The translations under genes and the position numbers were made by a program. DNA of 6,510 nucleotides, from assembly GCA_002391675.1 (NCBI GenBank), contig DGFM01000049.1:27130-33639 (forward strand), given 5' to 3'. Positions within the stretch are counted from its first letter, which is position 1. Every line of letters begins with the position of its first letter. The notes below the pieces were generated by a model. It made no database searches. It saw nothing but the letters and a program-made list of their open reading frames with translations, and had not been told where the DNA came from. This document shows, piece by piece, positions 1-5,434 of the stretch. The DNA comes from Cloacimonetes bacterium UBA3900. Its GTDB lineage: Bacteria > Cloacimonadota > Cloacimonadia > Cloacimonadales > Cloacimonadaceae.

Positions 1-114
1 AAACCCAAGGGTTACGCATTCGAGCGCCAGGGAAAACCCAAGGTGGGTGAAGCAGGGTCAAAAGTCAAAGGTTGAGGAGGGCGCGGGTTTTTGGCAAGCA
101 TTTTTCCACGGATA

Positions 115-133
115 TTACCGACTGCGTCGGTAA
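115..133. repeat. Perfect 8-bp inverted repeat, 3-nt loop
   Basis: TTACCGAC (115-122) and GTCGGTAA (126-133) are exact reverse complements around the loop TGC. The hairpin lies between a TTTTTCCACGGAT segment (101-113) and the first ACACGAAT cluster, which begins with a similar TTTTCCACGAAT. It could therefore be an insert in, or part of, the repeat unit. On the + strand it is followed by AGAATTTT, too poor a T-run to call a terminator. Confidence 0.6.
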
Positions 134-136
134 GAA

Positions 137-170
137 TTTTCCACGAATGTACACGAATTAACACGAATGG
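137..170. repeat. ACACGAAT cluster A, 10-bp period
   Basis: After TTTT come three units, CCACGAATGT, ACACGAATTA and ACACGAATGG, at 141, 151 and 161, exactly 10 bp apart. The CACGAAT core is identical in all three and only the last two bases of each unit vary. A second, related cluster starts about 104 bp downstream. The 10-bp period puts each core on the same face of the helix, as expected for repeated protein contacts, but a non-functional dispersed repeat is equally possible. Confidence 0.75.
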
Positions 171-240
171 TTTAATCAGGGGGATAAGTCTTAGCTGGGA
201 GAGGTCTGCGGTCGGGAGCGAGACCACGGGTAGAAGGGAT

Positions 241-283
241 TTTTCCACGAATTACACGGATTAACACGAATATACACGAATAA
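241..283. repeat. ACACGAAT cluster B, about 10-bp period
   Basis: TTTT is followed by CCACGAAT (245), ACACGGAT (254), ACACGAAT (264) and ACACGAAT (274), a spacing of 9, 10 and 10 bp. The opening TTTTCCACGAAT is identical to that of cluster A, so the two are copies of one element. One unit carries a G for A change. A lone further copy of ACACGAAT lies at 1341-1348, just upstream of the repressor ribosome site. Confidence 0.75.
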
Positions 284-312
284 TGTGATAAGGGATAGGC
301 GTTGGTAATTGA

Positions 313-378
313 GAGAGCACTGTGGTATCGATCTACATCACAAAACACTTCCCAACCTTCTGCGGCAGTCGTGCTCTC
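313..378. repeat. 8-bp inverted repeat spanning 66 bp
   Basis: GAGAGCAC (313-320) is the exact reverse complement of GTGCTCTC (371-378), with 50 bp between the arms. The right arm runs straight into the octamer tandem repeat. No transposase or target-site duplication is visible, so I do not call a mobile element. The arms could be the ends of a small non-autonomous element or chance, since the right arm lies in simple sequence. Confidence 0.4.
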
Positions 379-407
379 CCTCTCTCCCTCTCTCCCTCTC
401 TCCCTCT
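374..407. repeat. (CTCTCCCT)n tandem repeat
   Basis: Four perfect copies of the octamer CTCTCCCT occupy 374-381, 382-389, 390-397 and 398-405, followed by CT. With the next T this gives 35 consecutive pyrimidines on the + strand and 35 purines on the other. The tract also contains mirror symmetry (TCCCTCTCTCCCT reads the same backwards). Perfect short tandem repeats expand and contract by slippage, so copy number may vary between strains. No gene reads through it credibly. Confidence 0.9.
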
Positions 408-408
408 T

Positions 409-556
409 GCCAGCTTGCTGGCCGGTAGCCGGAGCTTGCCAAAGCGCCGCAATCAAGCGCAGCTTGATGTAAAGCGGCGAAGCCGCCTCCGAAACCACCC
501 CTATCTACGCATCCTGTGTAGCGAAGATAGCGACTCCATCAGCACTCGAACGAGTG
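409..556. repeat. Chain of consecutive inverted repeats
   Basis: Several hairpins follow one another. GCCAGC/GCTGGC (409-414, 417-422) has a 2-nt loop. CGCCGC (445-450) pairs with GCGGCG (474-479) and encloses ATCAAGC/GCTTGAT (452-458, 462-468) around a GCA loop. GCGGC/GCCGC (474-478, 482-486) competes with the outer stem of that structure. CTACGC/GTGTAG (505-510, 516-521) pairs with one G-U and is extended by CTAT/ATAG (501-504, 527-530). CACTCG/CGAGTG lies at 543-548 and 551-556. The pairings are read directly; whether this is an RNA, a REP-like DNA element or composite repeats cannot be told here. Confidence 0.6.
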
Positions 557-560
557 TCAA

Positions 561-586
561 AGGGGGCGCTGCTTCTAACGCCCCCT
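561..586 (-). terminator. Possible terminator of the repressor gene
   Basis: AGGGGGCG (561-568) and CGCCCCCT (579-586) form a GC-rich 8-bp stem with a 10-nt loop, starting 17 bp beyond the stop of the leftward repressor gene. Read leftward, the stem ends in CCCCCTTTGACA, so the T-run is only three long and intrinsic termination would be weak. Read rightward the trailing sequence is no better. Position and stem strength support a terminator; the poor T-run is against it. Confidence 0.4.
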
Positions 587-602
587 CCGATTTAAAAAAG
601 GG

Positions 603-1328
603 TTAGAGCTTCCGATACAGATAGTGCAAATAGCCGATCATGCCGAGGTCTTCGTGGTCTTTGGGATCGATCACAATGGGGCTGAAGTCCTCGTTGATGG
701 GCAGCAGCAGGATGAGCTTGCGTTTGACGTCCATGCTGAGCTTTTTGAGGGTGATGCTGCCGTCGATGCGCACGGCACAGATACGGCCGTTGAGCCGTTC
801 CCAGTCGTTGCTTTTGCGGATGATGACCACGTCGTTGTTTAAAATATCCGGTTCCATACTGCGGCCATTGACTCTGAGGCAGACGTATTCGGTGATATTG
901 CCTTTGAGCATACTGCGTCTGATGCTCACTATATCCAAAACTGAGTCGCCGGTCTCCACAGCTTCTCCGGCGGCGATCTCACCCATCACGGGCAGGTCAA
1001 AAGCTTCGGCGTTGAGATTGCTTTCTTTCACCTTCACTATGTTCAAAAGTTCATCGTTGATAAAAGCCTTGAGCTTGCTGAGGCTGCGGTTGGCGTCGTT
1101 GGTGCGTTTTTCTTCAGTGTCCATAAACATATCGCCTCTGCCGGTGATCAGCCAATGCAGGTCTACCTTAAAGTTTTTGCTCAGGAGCAGAAGTGTGTCC
1201 AGCGATGGTTTGATGCGGTTGTTTTCCATCTGTGAGATAGCGGATGCATTGATTTTCAGTGCTGCTCCGAAGTTCTGCTGATTGAGCCCGAGTTTCTTTC
1301 TCACGGCCTTTAGTCGTTGTCCAGTCAT
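603..1328 (-). CDS. CI/LexA-like repressor (XRE HTH + S24 domain)
   Basis: A cytoplasmic DNA-binding repressor of 241 residues, typical for this class. Residues 4-62 form an XRE/HTH_3 domain, with the helix-turn-helix around 16-38 (NQQNF...ISQMENNR). A linker of about 45 residues follows. From about 111 comes an S24 peptidase domain: GEIAAGE has the expected Ala120-Gly121 self-cleavage bond, NGRSMEPD carries the nucleophile Ser157, and ITLKKL carries the general base Lys195. All key residues are present, so in the known family logic RecA activated by DNA damage would trigger self-cleavage and derepression. The start is fixed by AAAGGAGG at 1333-1340, 4 nt from the ATG. The XRE-type N-terminus differs from the winged helix of true LexA, so this is a CI-like regulator, either prophage-derived or a domesticated host gene; no phage genes lie in the window. 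Its promoter carries probable operators, suggesting autoregulation. Confidence 0.93.
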   Translation of the reverse strand: MTGQRLKAVRKKLGLNQQNFGAALKINASAISQMENNRIKPSLDTLLLLSKNFKVDLHWLITGRGDMFMDTEEKRTNDANRSLSKLKAFINDELLNIVKVKESNLNAEAFDLPVMGEIAAGEAVETGDSVLDIVSIRRSMLKGNITEYVCLRVNGRSMEPDILNNDVVIIRKSNDWERLNGRICAVRIDGSITLKKLSMDVKRKLILLLPINEDFSPIVIDPKDHEDLGMIGYLHYLYRKL

Positions 1329-1375
1329 TGTTCCTCCTTTACACGAATACGCTAAGTAGTGTTAGTTGTTCTGTA

Positions 1376-1393
1376 TTACTGGTTCCAAAGTAA
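1376..1393. promoter_or_regulatory. Candidate autoregulatory operator
   Basis: TTACT (1376-1380) and AGTAA (1389-1393) are perfect inverted arms separated by 8 bp, an 18-bp dyad of the size bound by CI-type dimers. It covers the -10 hexamer and the expected start point of the repressor promoter, where bound protein would block polymerase. The same core recurs as ATTACTTT at 1429-1436, just upstream of the -35 box, and as AGTAATAC at 1515-1522. Binding by the repressor is inferred from position only. Confidence 0.5.
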
Positions 1394-1415
1394 CTCACAG
1401 CCGGCTTTTTGTCAA
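1387..1415 (-). promoter_or_regulatory. Sigma70-type promoter of the repressor gene
   Basis: On the minus strand a perfect -35 TTGACA (1410-1415) is followed by a 17-bp spacer and a -10 TACTTT (1387-1392). Transcription would start near 1380, giving a leader of about 50 nt before the ATG at 1328. Hexamer quality, ideal spacing and position make this the best-supported promoter in the window. AAAGTAA/TTACTTT arms (1387-1393 and 1430-1436) bracket it. Confidence 0.75.
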
Positions 1416-1440
1416 GCACTATTTTACCATTACTTTAGAA

Positions 1441-1836
1441 AATGTGTGCAAAGCTAACTGGCGGGAACATTAAGGTACATGGGCAAGTAGGAGATTTGGC
1501 GTCCGGAGATTGGTAGTAATACTTTATTCCCCAGGAGCTGTGTCTTGATCTGTGCCTGATGTTTACAATCGAGCCGGGATCTTCTTGCCGGCCTTGGAGC
1601 GGGAAACTCTGCAAAAATGAAGGGGGTAAAAACTGCCTTATTATGGATGATCTACAAAAAAGGGAAAGGCGGGAGGGCAAAGACAAGACCAAGACGAAGG
1701 CGCACACTTCAAGGCGAGGCTATCGCTTTGACCTGTATCGCGTTGCAGGCTGTTCCGGCTCGGCCGGGCGGTGTGATTTGAGCGCAATTTGGGGGGTGAA
1801 AACTGTGTTAAAAAACGGCGAAATCAAAAAAAGTGA
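1441..1836. other. Divergent spacer, no supported gene
   Basis: About 400 bp between the repressor promoter and the operon promoter. Frames on either strand, including 1559-1840 (+) and 1435-1707 (-), lack ribosome sites and recognisable protein character. Visible contents are GGAGATT twice, 15 bp apart (1490-1496, 1505-1511), a small GC hairpin CCGGC/GCCGG (1755-1759, 1763-1767), a purine-rich stretch with no T on the + strand (1654-1707), and a near-perfect 14-bp direct repeat. The length is large for a plain divergent promoter region, leaving room for an upstream regulatory region or a small RNA, neither of which I can demonstrate. Confidence 0.6.
1622..1805. repeat. 14-bp direct repeat pair, 170 bp apart
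   Basis: GGGGGTAAAAACTG (1622-1635) and GGGGGTGAAAACTG (1792-1805) match at 13 of 14 positions. Both follow a related GCAA-containing segment. The second copy lies about 30 bp upstream of the TTGACA box of the candidate operon promoter. It could be a binding site pair or the edges of a duplicated or inserted segment; the intervening sequence shows no transposase. Confidence 0.5.
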
Positions 1837-1868
1837 TTGACAATAAAGGCTATTTCAATGGGTATGCT
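1837..1868 (+). promoter_or_regulatory. Possible operon promoter
   Basis: A perfect -35 hexamer TTGACA occupies 1837-1842, 70 bp upstream of the first operon gene. The best -10 match downstream is TATGCT (1863-1868), but the spacer is then 20 bp, longer than the usual 16-18. The AT-rich surroundings and position fit a promoter; the spacing makes it weak or dependent on an activator. No copy of the AGTAA/TTACT repressor-like site overlaps it. Confidence 0.4.
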
Positions 1869-1911
1869 TTGAACAATAAGAAACAATAATATCCTGAATT
1901 GGAGATAACAT

Positions 1912-4779
1912 ATGAGACTGTCAAATCGACTGCTGAAGTTGACGTTATTGCTTGCTTTTGCAGTAGCCCTTGGGTTGAGCGTAGCGAGCAAAGACCCTGC
2001 TTCGGGGCGAAATGTGGTGGAGGACCTCAGAGTGGAGGACATTCCATCGGACAATGGCGACGGCTTGGTTGTGAGCTGGAAGCCGTTGCACCGTTCCAAA
2101 CGCATCATTGAATACCGCATCTATCGCGGCGTTCATCCCGACACCCTGTTTTTCACTCAGGCTGTACCTGTGAACCCCAATGTAGGTTTTGCCGGTGACA
2201 GGATGTACTTTTATGATAGCGGCTTTGGAGAGTTTATCGATATCACTTCGCCCGGAAAGCTTAAACAAGAGAAACAACAAAAGCCGGGCAGCCCTCTGTA
2301 TCGCAAGATCCCGAGAGATATGGAGCTGGCAGCAAGATTATCTGAAAGCTATGATATCTATGCCTCAGTGGAACGCAGTGCTTTCTACAAGCGGGCCAAA
2401 AAGGTCTATTCCGCCAACGAAGCGGACAGCACAGCCTATGCCGGCTTCCAGTTTAGACATCAGAACCTGCTGGCCTCAATGAGACCCGGTGTCACCTATT
2501 ACTACAGTGTGGTAGCGGTGGACGAACGCAGCAGATTCCAAGACCCTGCGCCTGTGGTCTCCGGCAGCCCCTTCCCCAACGCTCCGGAGGAAGCAGCCGC
2601 CCTGTATGGCGTGTGGCTCGATGATACCAGAGAGTTGCGCTTTGAGTGGGAATATCCCATGGTCAAAGACAACATCATGCAGTATCAGATCCACATGGTG
2701 AGCGGGATTGATGCGGATGCCTGGGAGAATGTCAAAGACAATCCGGATCAACGCAGCGCTTATCTGCGCCCCATCACTTCAGGCCCTGCGGGTGGAGGCG
2801 CACTCCCTGCTTACACGGCGGTTCCCATGCCTGACGGCATCCCTGCAAACGCCCAGTTTGCGATCGAGCTGATGAACCGTGTAGGCAGCGCTTTCTCCTC
2901 CCTGGCAGCACCCAGGATGCTGGATAGCACACATCTGCCGGAGAAGCCCACCTTCTACGTGGAAGATAAGCCAAACGATAAAGGAGACCGTCTCAGCGTC
3001 ATCTGGGATCATCCCATCGTATTCGTTACCAAAACTACATCTTTGGACCGGAACAACAGCAGGCTGCAAGTAAACTATCAGCTCAATAAAACTGATACTC
3101 AGGATGTGAAAAACCTCTATTTTGAATTCACCAAAATGGGCGAAAACAAGCCCTTTACCACCATAAAAGAGTATTATCAGGATATGAGCTTCATCATCAA
3201 CGTGCCCAAAGGCTATGACTACCGCAAGGGATTCAAGGTGCGCATCACCATGGAAGGCCAAAAAGTGGACCGTAAGTCTTATACCCTGGAACAGGAACTC
3301 CGCTGGGATGAGAGCATGATGACACTGATGCCGGGCAAGGAACTTTGGCGCAATGGCGTGGAAGTATCCAAGATCCAAAACGTGGTCTTCAGACGCGGCA
3401 TCACCTCGCCCATGTATGTGATGATGAAGCGCAACACCTGCTTTGACAACAACCTGGATGTCAACGTGCCTTACCCCTCCACAGTGGGTAAGCTCGTGAG
3501 TGGCTTCAGCTTTGTGAAAGATGGCAATCTGCACACCTATATGAACGGTGAGCGCCATATGAGAAAGCTCAAAGCCGGCGAATCCAGAAGCGGTTATGCG
3601 CTCGTCTCGCCTGAGGTAAGCTTTACTTACGATGCAGAAACCGGAACTCAGCTCAGCTTCAATATCTTCAGAGACGAAGCCTTCAAGCAGGTTGAAAATG
3701 ACAAAAAAGAGCTGGCCACACTTAAAAGCCAGATAGCCAAAGCCGACAGCCCCGATCCTCAACTGCAGGCACAGGTGGACGCACTGGAAACACAAGTGAA
3801 GCTCTATGATACAAACGAAAATGTGATCGAAGCCTTGAAGATCAAAGGCCAGAGAGCCTGGACCAGGTTTATCACCAAGATCAGAGAGCCGGAGAGCCGT
3901 CAACACAACTACAAGGTGGTGAAGACGGATACCAGGGGCTTGTTTGTTGAAGCCGATCTGGACGTGAACGAAGAAGGTGAGCCAAACTTCCACTTCCCCA
4001 TCTCCAACTGGTTTGCCAAAGACAAGTTTGTCACGCTCATCGCCGTGATTGTCTACGGTGCTTTGGTGGTCACATTTGTAACTTTGGCCAAACGCGGCAA
4101 ACAGCTCTACATCCGCCCCATTGCCGGTCTGGATGAAATAGACAACGCCGTGGGCCGTGCCACAGAGATGGGCCGTCCCATGCTCTACTGTATGGGCCAT
4201 GGTGGCCTGTCAGACGTTGCGACGCTGGCCTCGATGAGTATCATCACACAGGTAGCCAAGAAAGCGGCAGAATATGATACCAAGATGATCGTGCCGTGTT
4301 ATGACTACATCGTGCTGCCCATCGTGCAGGAAATCGTGAGAGAAGCTCACTATAGCGTTGGCAGACCCGATACTTACGATAAAAACAACATCTTCTACCT
4401 CACCAACTCCCAATTTGCCTATGTGGCTGCTGTGAACGGAATCATGATCCGTGAAAAGATGGCGACCAACTTCTTCCTGGGCTATTTCTCAGCGGAAGCG
4501 TTGCTGATGACGGAAACCGGAAACACGGTGGGTGCAGTGCAGATCGCAGGCACAGACTCCGTGACGCAGATTCCCTTCTTCATCACCACATGTGACTATA
4601 CATTGATCGGCGAAGAGCTTTATGCCGCCGGCGCTTATCTGAACCGTGAACCCATGCTCCTGGGTACCTTGAAGGCTCAGGACTATTTCAAGATCATTAT
4701 CGTGTTCCTGGTGGTTGTGGGCTCCCTGCTCTCCAGCTTACAGGTAATGACCCTGCTAAATATACTTCCTACTAAGTAA
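1912..4779 (+). CDS. Secreted FN3-like, membrane-anchored protein (DUF6754-like C-terminus)
   Basis: A 955-residue membrane protein of unknown function, first in the operon. The start is supported by GGAG (1901-1904), 7 nt upstream. Residues 1-26 are a signal peptide (RLSNR, then a hydrophobic core ending SVAS). Three FN3-like beta regions follow at about 37-205, 229-330 and 343-460. The first and third share the signature VEDxPxDxGDxLxVxW (41-56, 350-365), and the first ends in the FN3-like GVTYYYSVVAVD. A coiled coil is likely at 587-636. A membrane helix (706-726) ends in KRGK, so by the positive-inside rule residues 730-925 are cytoplasmic. This globular domain, with MGHGG at 761-765, resembles what I remember as DUF6754. 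A last membrane helix spans 927-950. The layout suggests an envelope sensor, scaffold or transport component that links outer beta domains to an inner ligand- or partner-binding domain. No catalytic motif is recognised. Confidence 0.88.
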   Translation: MRLSNRLLKLTLLLAFAVALGLSVASKDPASGRNVVEDLRVEDIPSDNGDGLVVSWKPLHRSKRIIEYRIYRGVHPDTLFFTQAVPVNPNVGFAGDRMYFYDSGFGEFIDITSPGKLKQEKQQKPGSPLYRKIPRDMELAARLSESYDIYASVERSAFYKRAKKVYSANEADSTAYAGFQFRHQNLLASMRPGVTYYYSVVAVDERSRFQDPAPVVSGSPFPNAPEEAAALYGVWLDDTRELRFEWEYPMVKDNIMQYQIHMVSGIDADAWENVKDNPDQRSAYLRPITSGPAGGGALPAYTAVPMPDGIPANAQFAIELMNRVGSAFSSLAAPRMLDSTHLPEKPTFYVEDKPNDKGDRLSVIWDHPIVFVTKTTSLDRNNSRLQVNYQLNKTDTQDVKNLYFEFTKMGENKPFTTIKEYYQDMSFIINVPKGYDYRKGFKVRITMEGQKVDRKSYTLEQELRWDESMMTLMPGKELWRNGVEVSKIQNVVFRRGITSPMYVMMKRNTCFDNNLDVNVPYPSTVGKLVSGFSFVKDGNLHTYMNGERHMRKLKAGESRSGYALVSPEVSFTYDAETGTQLSFNIFRDEAFKQVENDKKELATLKSQIAKADSPDPQLQAQVDALETQVKLYDTNENVIEALKIKGQRAWTRFITKIREPESRQHNYKVVKTDTRGLFVEADLDVNEEGEPNFHFPISNWFAKDKFVTLIAVIVYGALVVTFVTLAKRGKQLYIRPIAGLDEIDNAVGRATEMGRPMLYCMGHGGLSDVATLASMSIITQVAKKAAEYDTKMIVPCYDYIVLPIVQEIVREAHYSVGRPDTYDKNNIFYLTNSQFAYVAAVNGIMIREKMATNFFLGYFSAEALLMTETGNTVGAVQIAGTDSVTQIPFFITTCDYTLIGEELYAAGAYLNREPMLLGTLKAQDYFKIIIVFLVVVGSLLSSLQVMTLLNILPTK

Positions 4780-4794
4780 TAGAGGATCAAAATT

Positions 4795-5421
4795 ATGAAA
4801 AAGACAATCCCACTCATGATCGTCATCTGCGGAGGAATACTATGGCTCCTCTGGGTGTTTGTGCCCCATACAATCATGGCAGATGGCTTCTACTCCAAGT
4901 TTTACCTGCCCTGGGCGAGGGCCATGGCACCCTTTGCCATCATCCTGGGTATATTCAGCCTTTCCATGATGCACACCGCCAAGATCAGGCGTCGTGCACC
5001 GAAATGGCAATACAGCTACTTCTTCTTTGCCGGTTTTATCGCCACCTCGCTGGCAGGGTTTATCGGCGGCACGCAAAAGGGCGGTCTCTATATGTGGATG
5101 TTTGAAAACATGGCCATGCCCATGAGTGCCACCATGTTTTCGCTGCTGGCTTTCTATATGGCATCTGCAGCCTATAAAGCCTTTAGAGCACGCTCTGCAG
5201 AGGCAACCGTGCTGCTTGCTGCTGCCATCGTGGTGATGCTGGCACAGGTGCCCTTGGGAGTGAAGATTTCCAAGCATCTGCCCACCATCTCACAGTGGAT
5301 CCTGGACGTCCCCAACCTGGCTGCCAAACGCGGCATCATGCTGGGCGTGGGCCTGGGCTCGGTGGCTACCACCCTCAAAATTATGTTAGGTATAGAACGC
5401 TCATATCTGGGCGGAGATTAA
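4795..5421 (+). CDS. Six-pass integral membrane protein, unknown function
   Basis: A 208-residue polytopic membrane protein, second in the operon, 15 bp after gene 1. GAGG (4782-4785) sits 9 nt before the ATG. Hydrophobic segments lie at about 5-23, 42-60, 73-92, 105-127, 136-153 and 178-199, so six helices are likely, with N- and C-termini on the same side. Basic loops IRRR (64-67) and FRAR (130-133) suggest those loops are cytoplasmic, which also puts both termini there. Distinctive stretches are RSAEATVLLAA (133-143), the amphipathic QWILDVPN (167-174) and the ending GIERSYLGG (199-207), which I would expect to be conserved. No transporter, channel or enzyme signature is recognised. Spacing suggests it is the membrane partner of the products on either side. 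Confidence 0.85.
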   Translation: MKKTIPLMIVICGGILWLLWVFVPHTIMADGFYSKFYLPWARAMAPFAIILGIFSLSMMHTAKIRRRAPKWQYSYFFFAGFIATSLAGFIGGTQKGGLYMWMFENMAMPMSATMFSLLAFYMASAAYKAFRARSAEATVLLAAAIVVMLAQVPLGVKISKHLPTISQWILDVPNLAAKRGIMLGVGLGSVATTLKIMLGIERSYLGGD

Positions 5422-5434
5422 TGGAGGCTTTAGC

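Larger units (their letters stand above)
1..602. other. Gene-free, repeat-rich spacer
   Basis: I see no credible gene here. Open frames on both strands are short, lack ribosome binding sites and translate repeats into low-complexity peptides. The stretch holds a 10-bp direct repeat AAACCCAAGG (1-10 and 34-43), a short perfect hairpin (115-133), two clusters of ACACGAAT-type repeats, an octamer tandem repeat and a chain of hairpins up to the end of the leftward repressor gene. The mosaic suggests an accumulation of dispersed small repeats rather than a decayed gene; that is inference, because only one copy of the region is visible. Confidence 0.75.

Noticed and set aside
137..283. CRISPR array
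   Set aside because: The repeated units are about 8 bp with 2-bp variable ends, far too short for CRISPR repeats and spacers, and no cas gene is present.
313..378. Insertion sequence or MITE ends
   Set aside because: Only an 8-bp inverted repeat, with one arm in simple sequence, no flanking target duplication and no transposase; kept only as a repeat.
322..606. 94-codon frame through the octamer repeat
   Set aside because: The peptide contains a repeat-encoded LSLSPSLPL-type stretch, has no ribosome site and covers the hairpin chain; better explained as non-coding repeats.
571..609. Possible integron attC-like site (TCTAAC at 574-579, GTTAGA at 602-607)
   Set aside because: The arms are only 39 bp end to end, shorter than known attC sites; the R'' side does not fit the consensus, the right arm overlaps the repressor stop codon, and no integrase is visible.
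640..1281. 213-codon + strand frame opposite the repressor
   Set aside because: Low-complexity Ser/Leu/Arg composition, no ribosome site, and complete overlap with a clearly recognisable HTH-S24 gene.
1559..1840. 93-codon + strand frame in the divergent spacer
   Set aside because: No Shine-Dalgarno before the ATG at 1559 or the internal ATG at 1643, a basic low-complexity middle part derived from the T-free tract, and overlap with the candidate operon promoter.
2779..4200. 473-codon open frame antisense to gene 1
   Set aside because: It lies wholly inside the 955-residue gene on the opposite strand, its start lacks a ribosome site, and the protein is rich in His, Val and Gly in the pattern produced by reading a real gene backwards. 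The + strand protein has a signal peptide, membrane helices and domain motifs.
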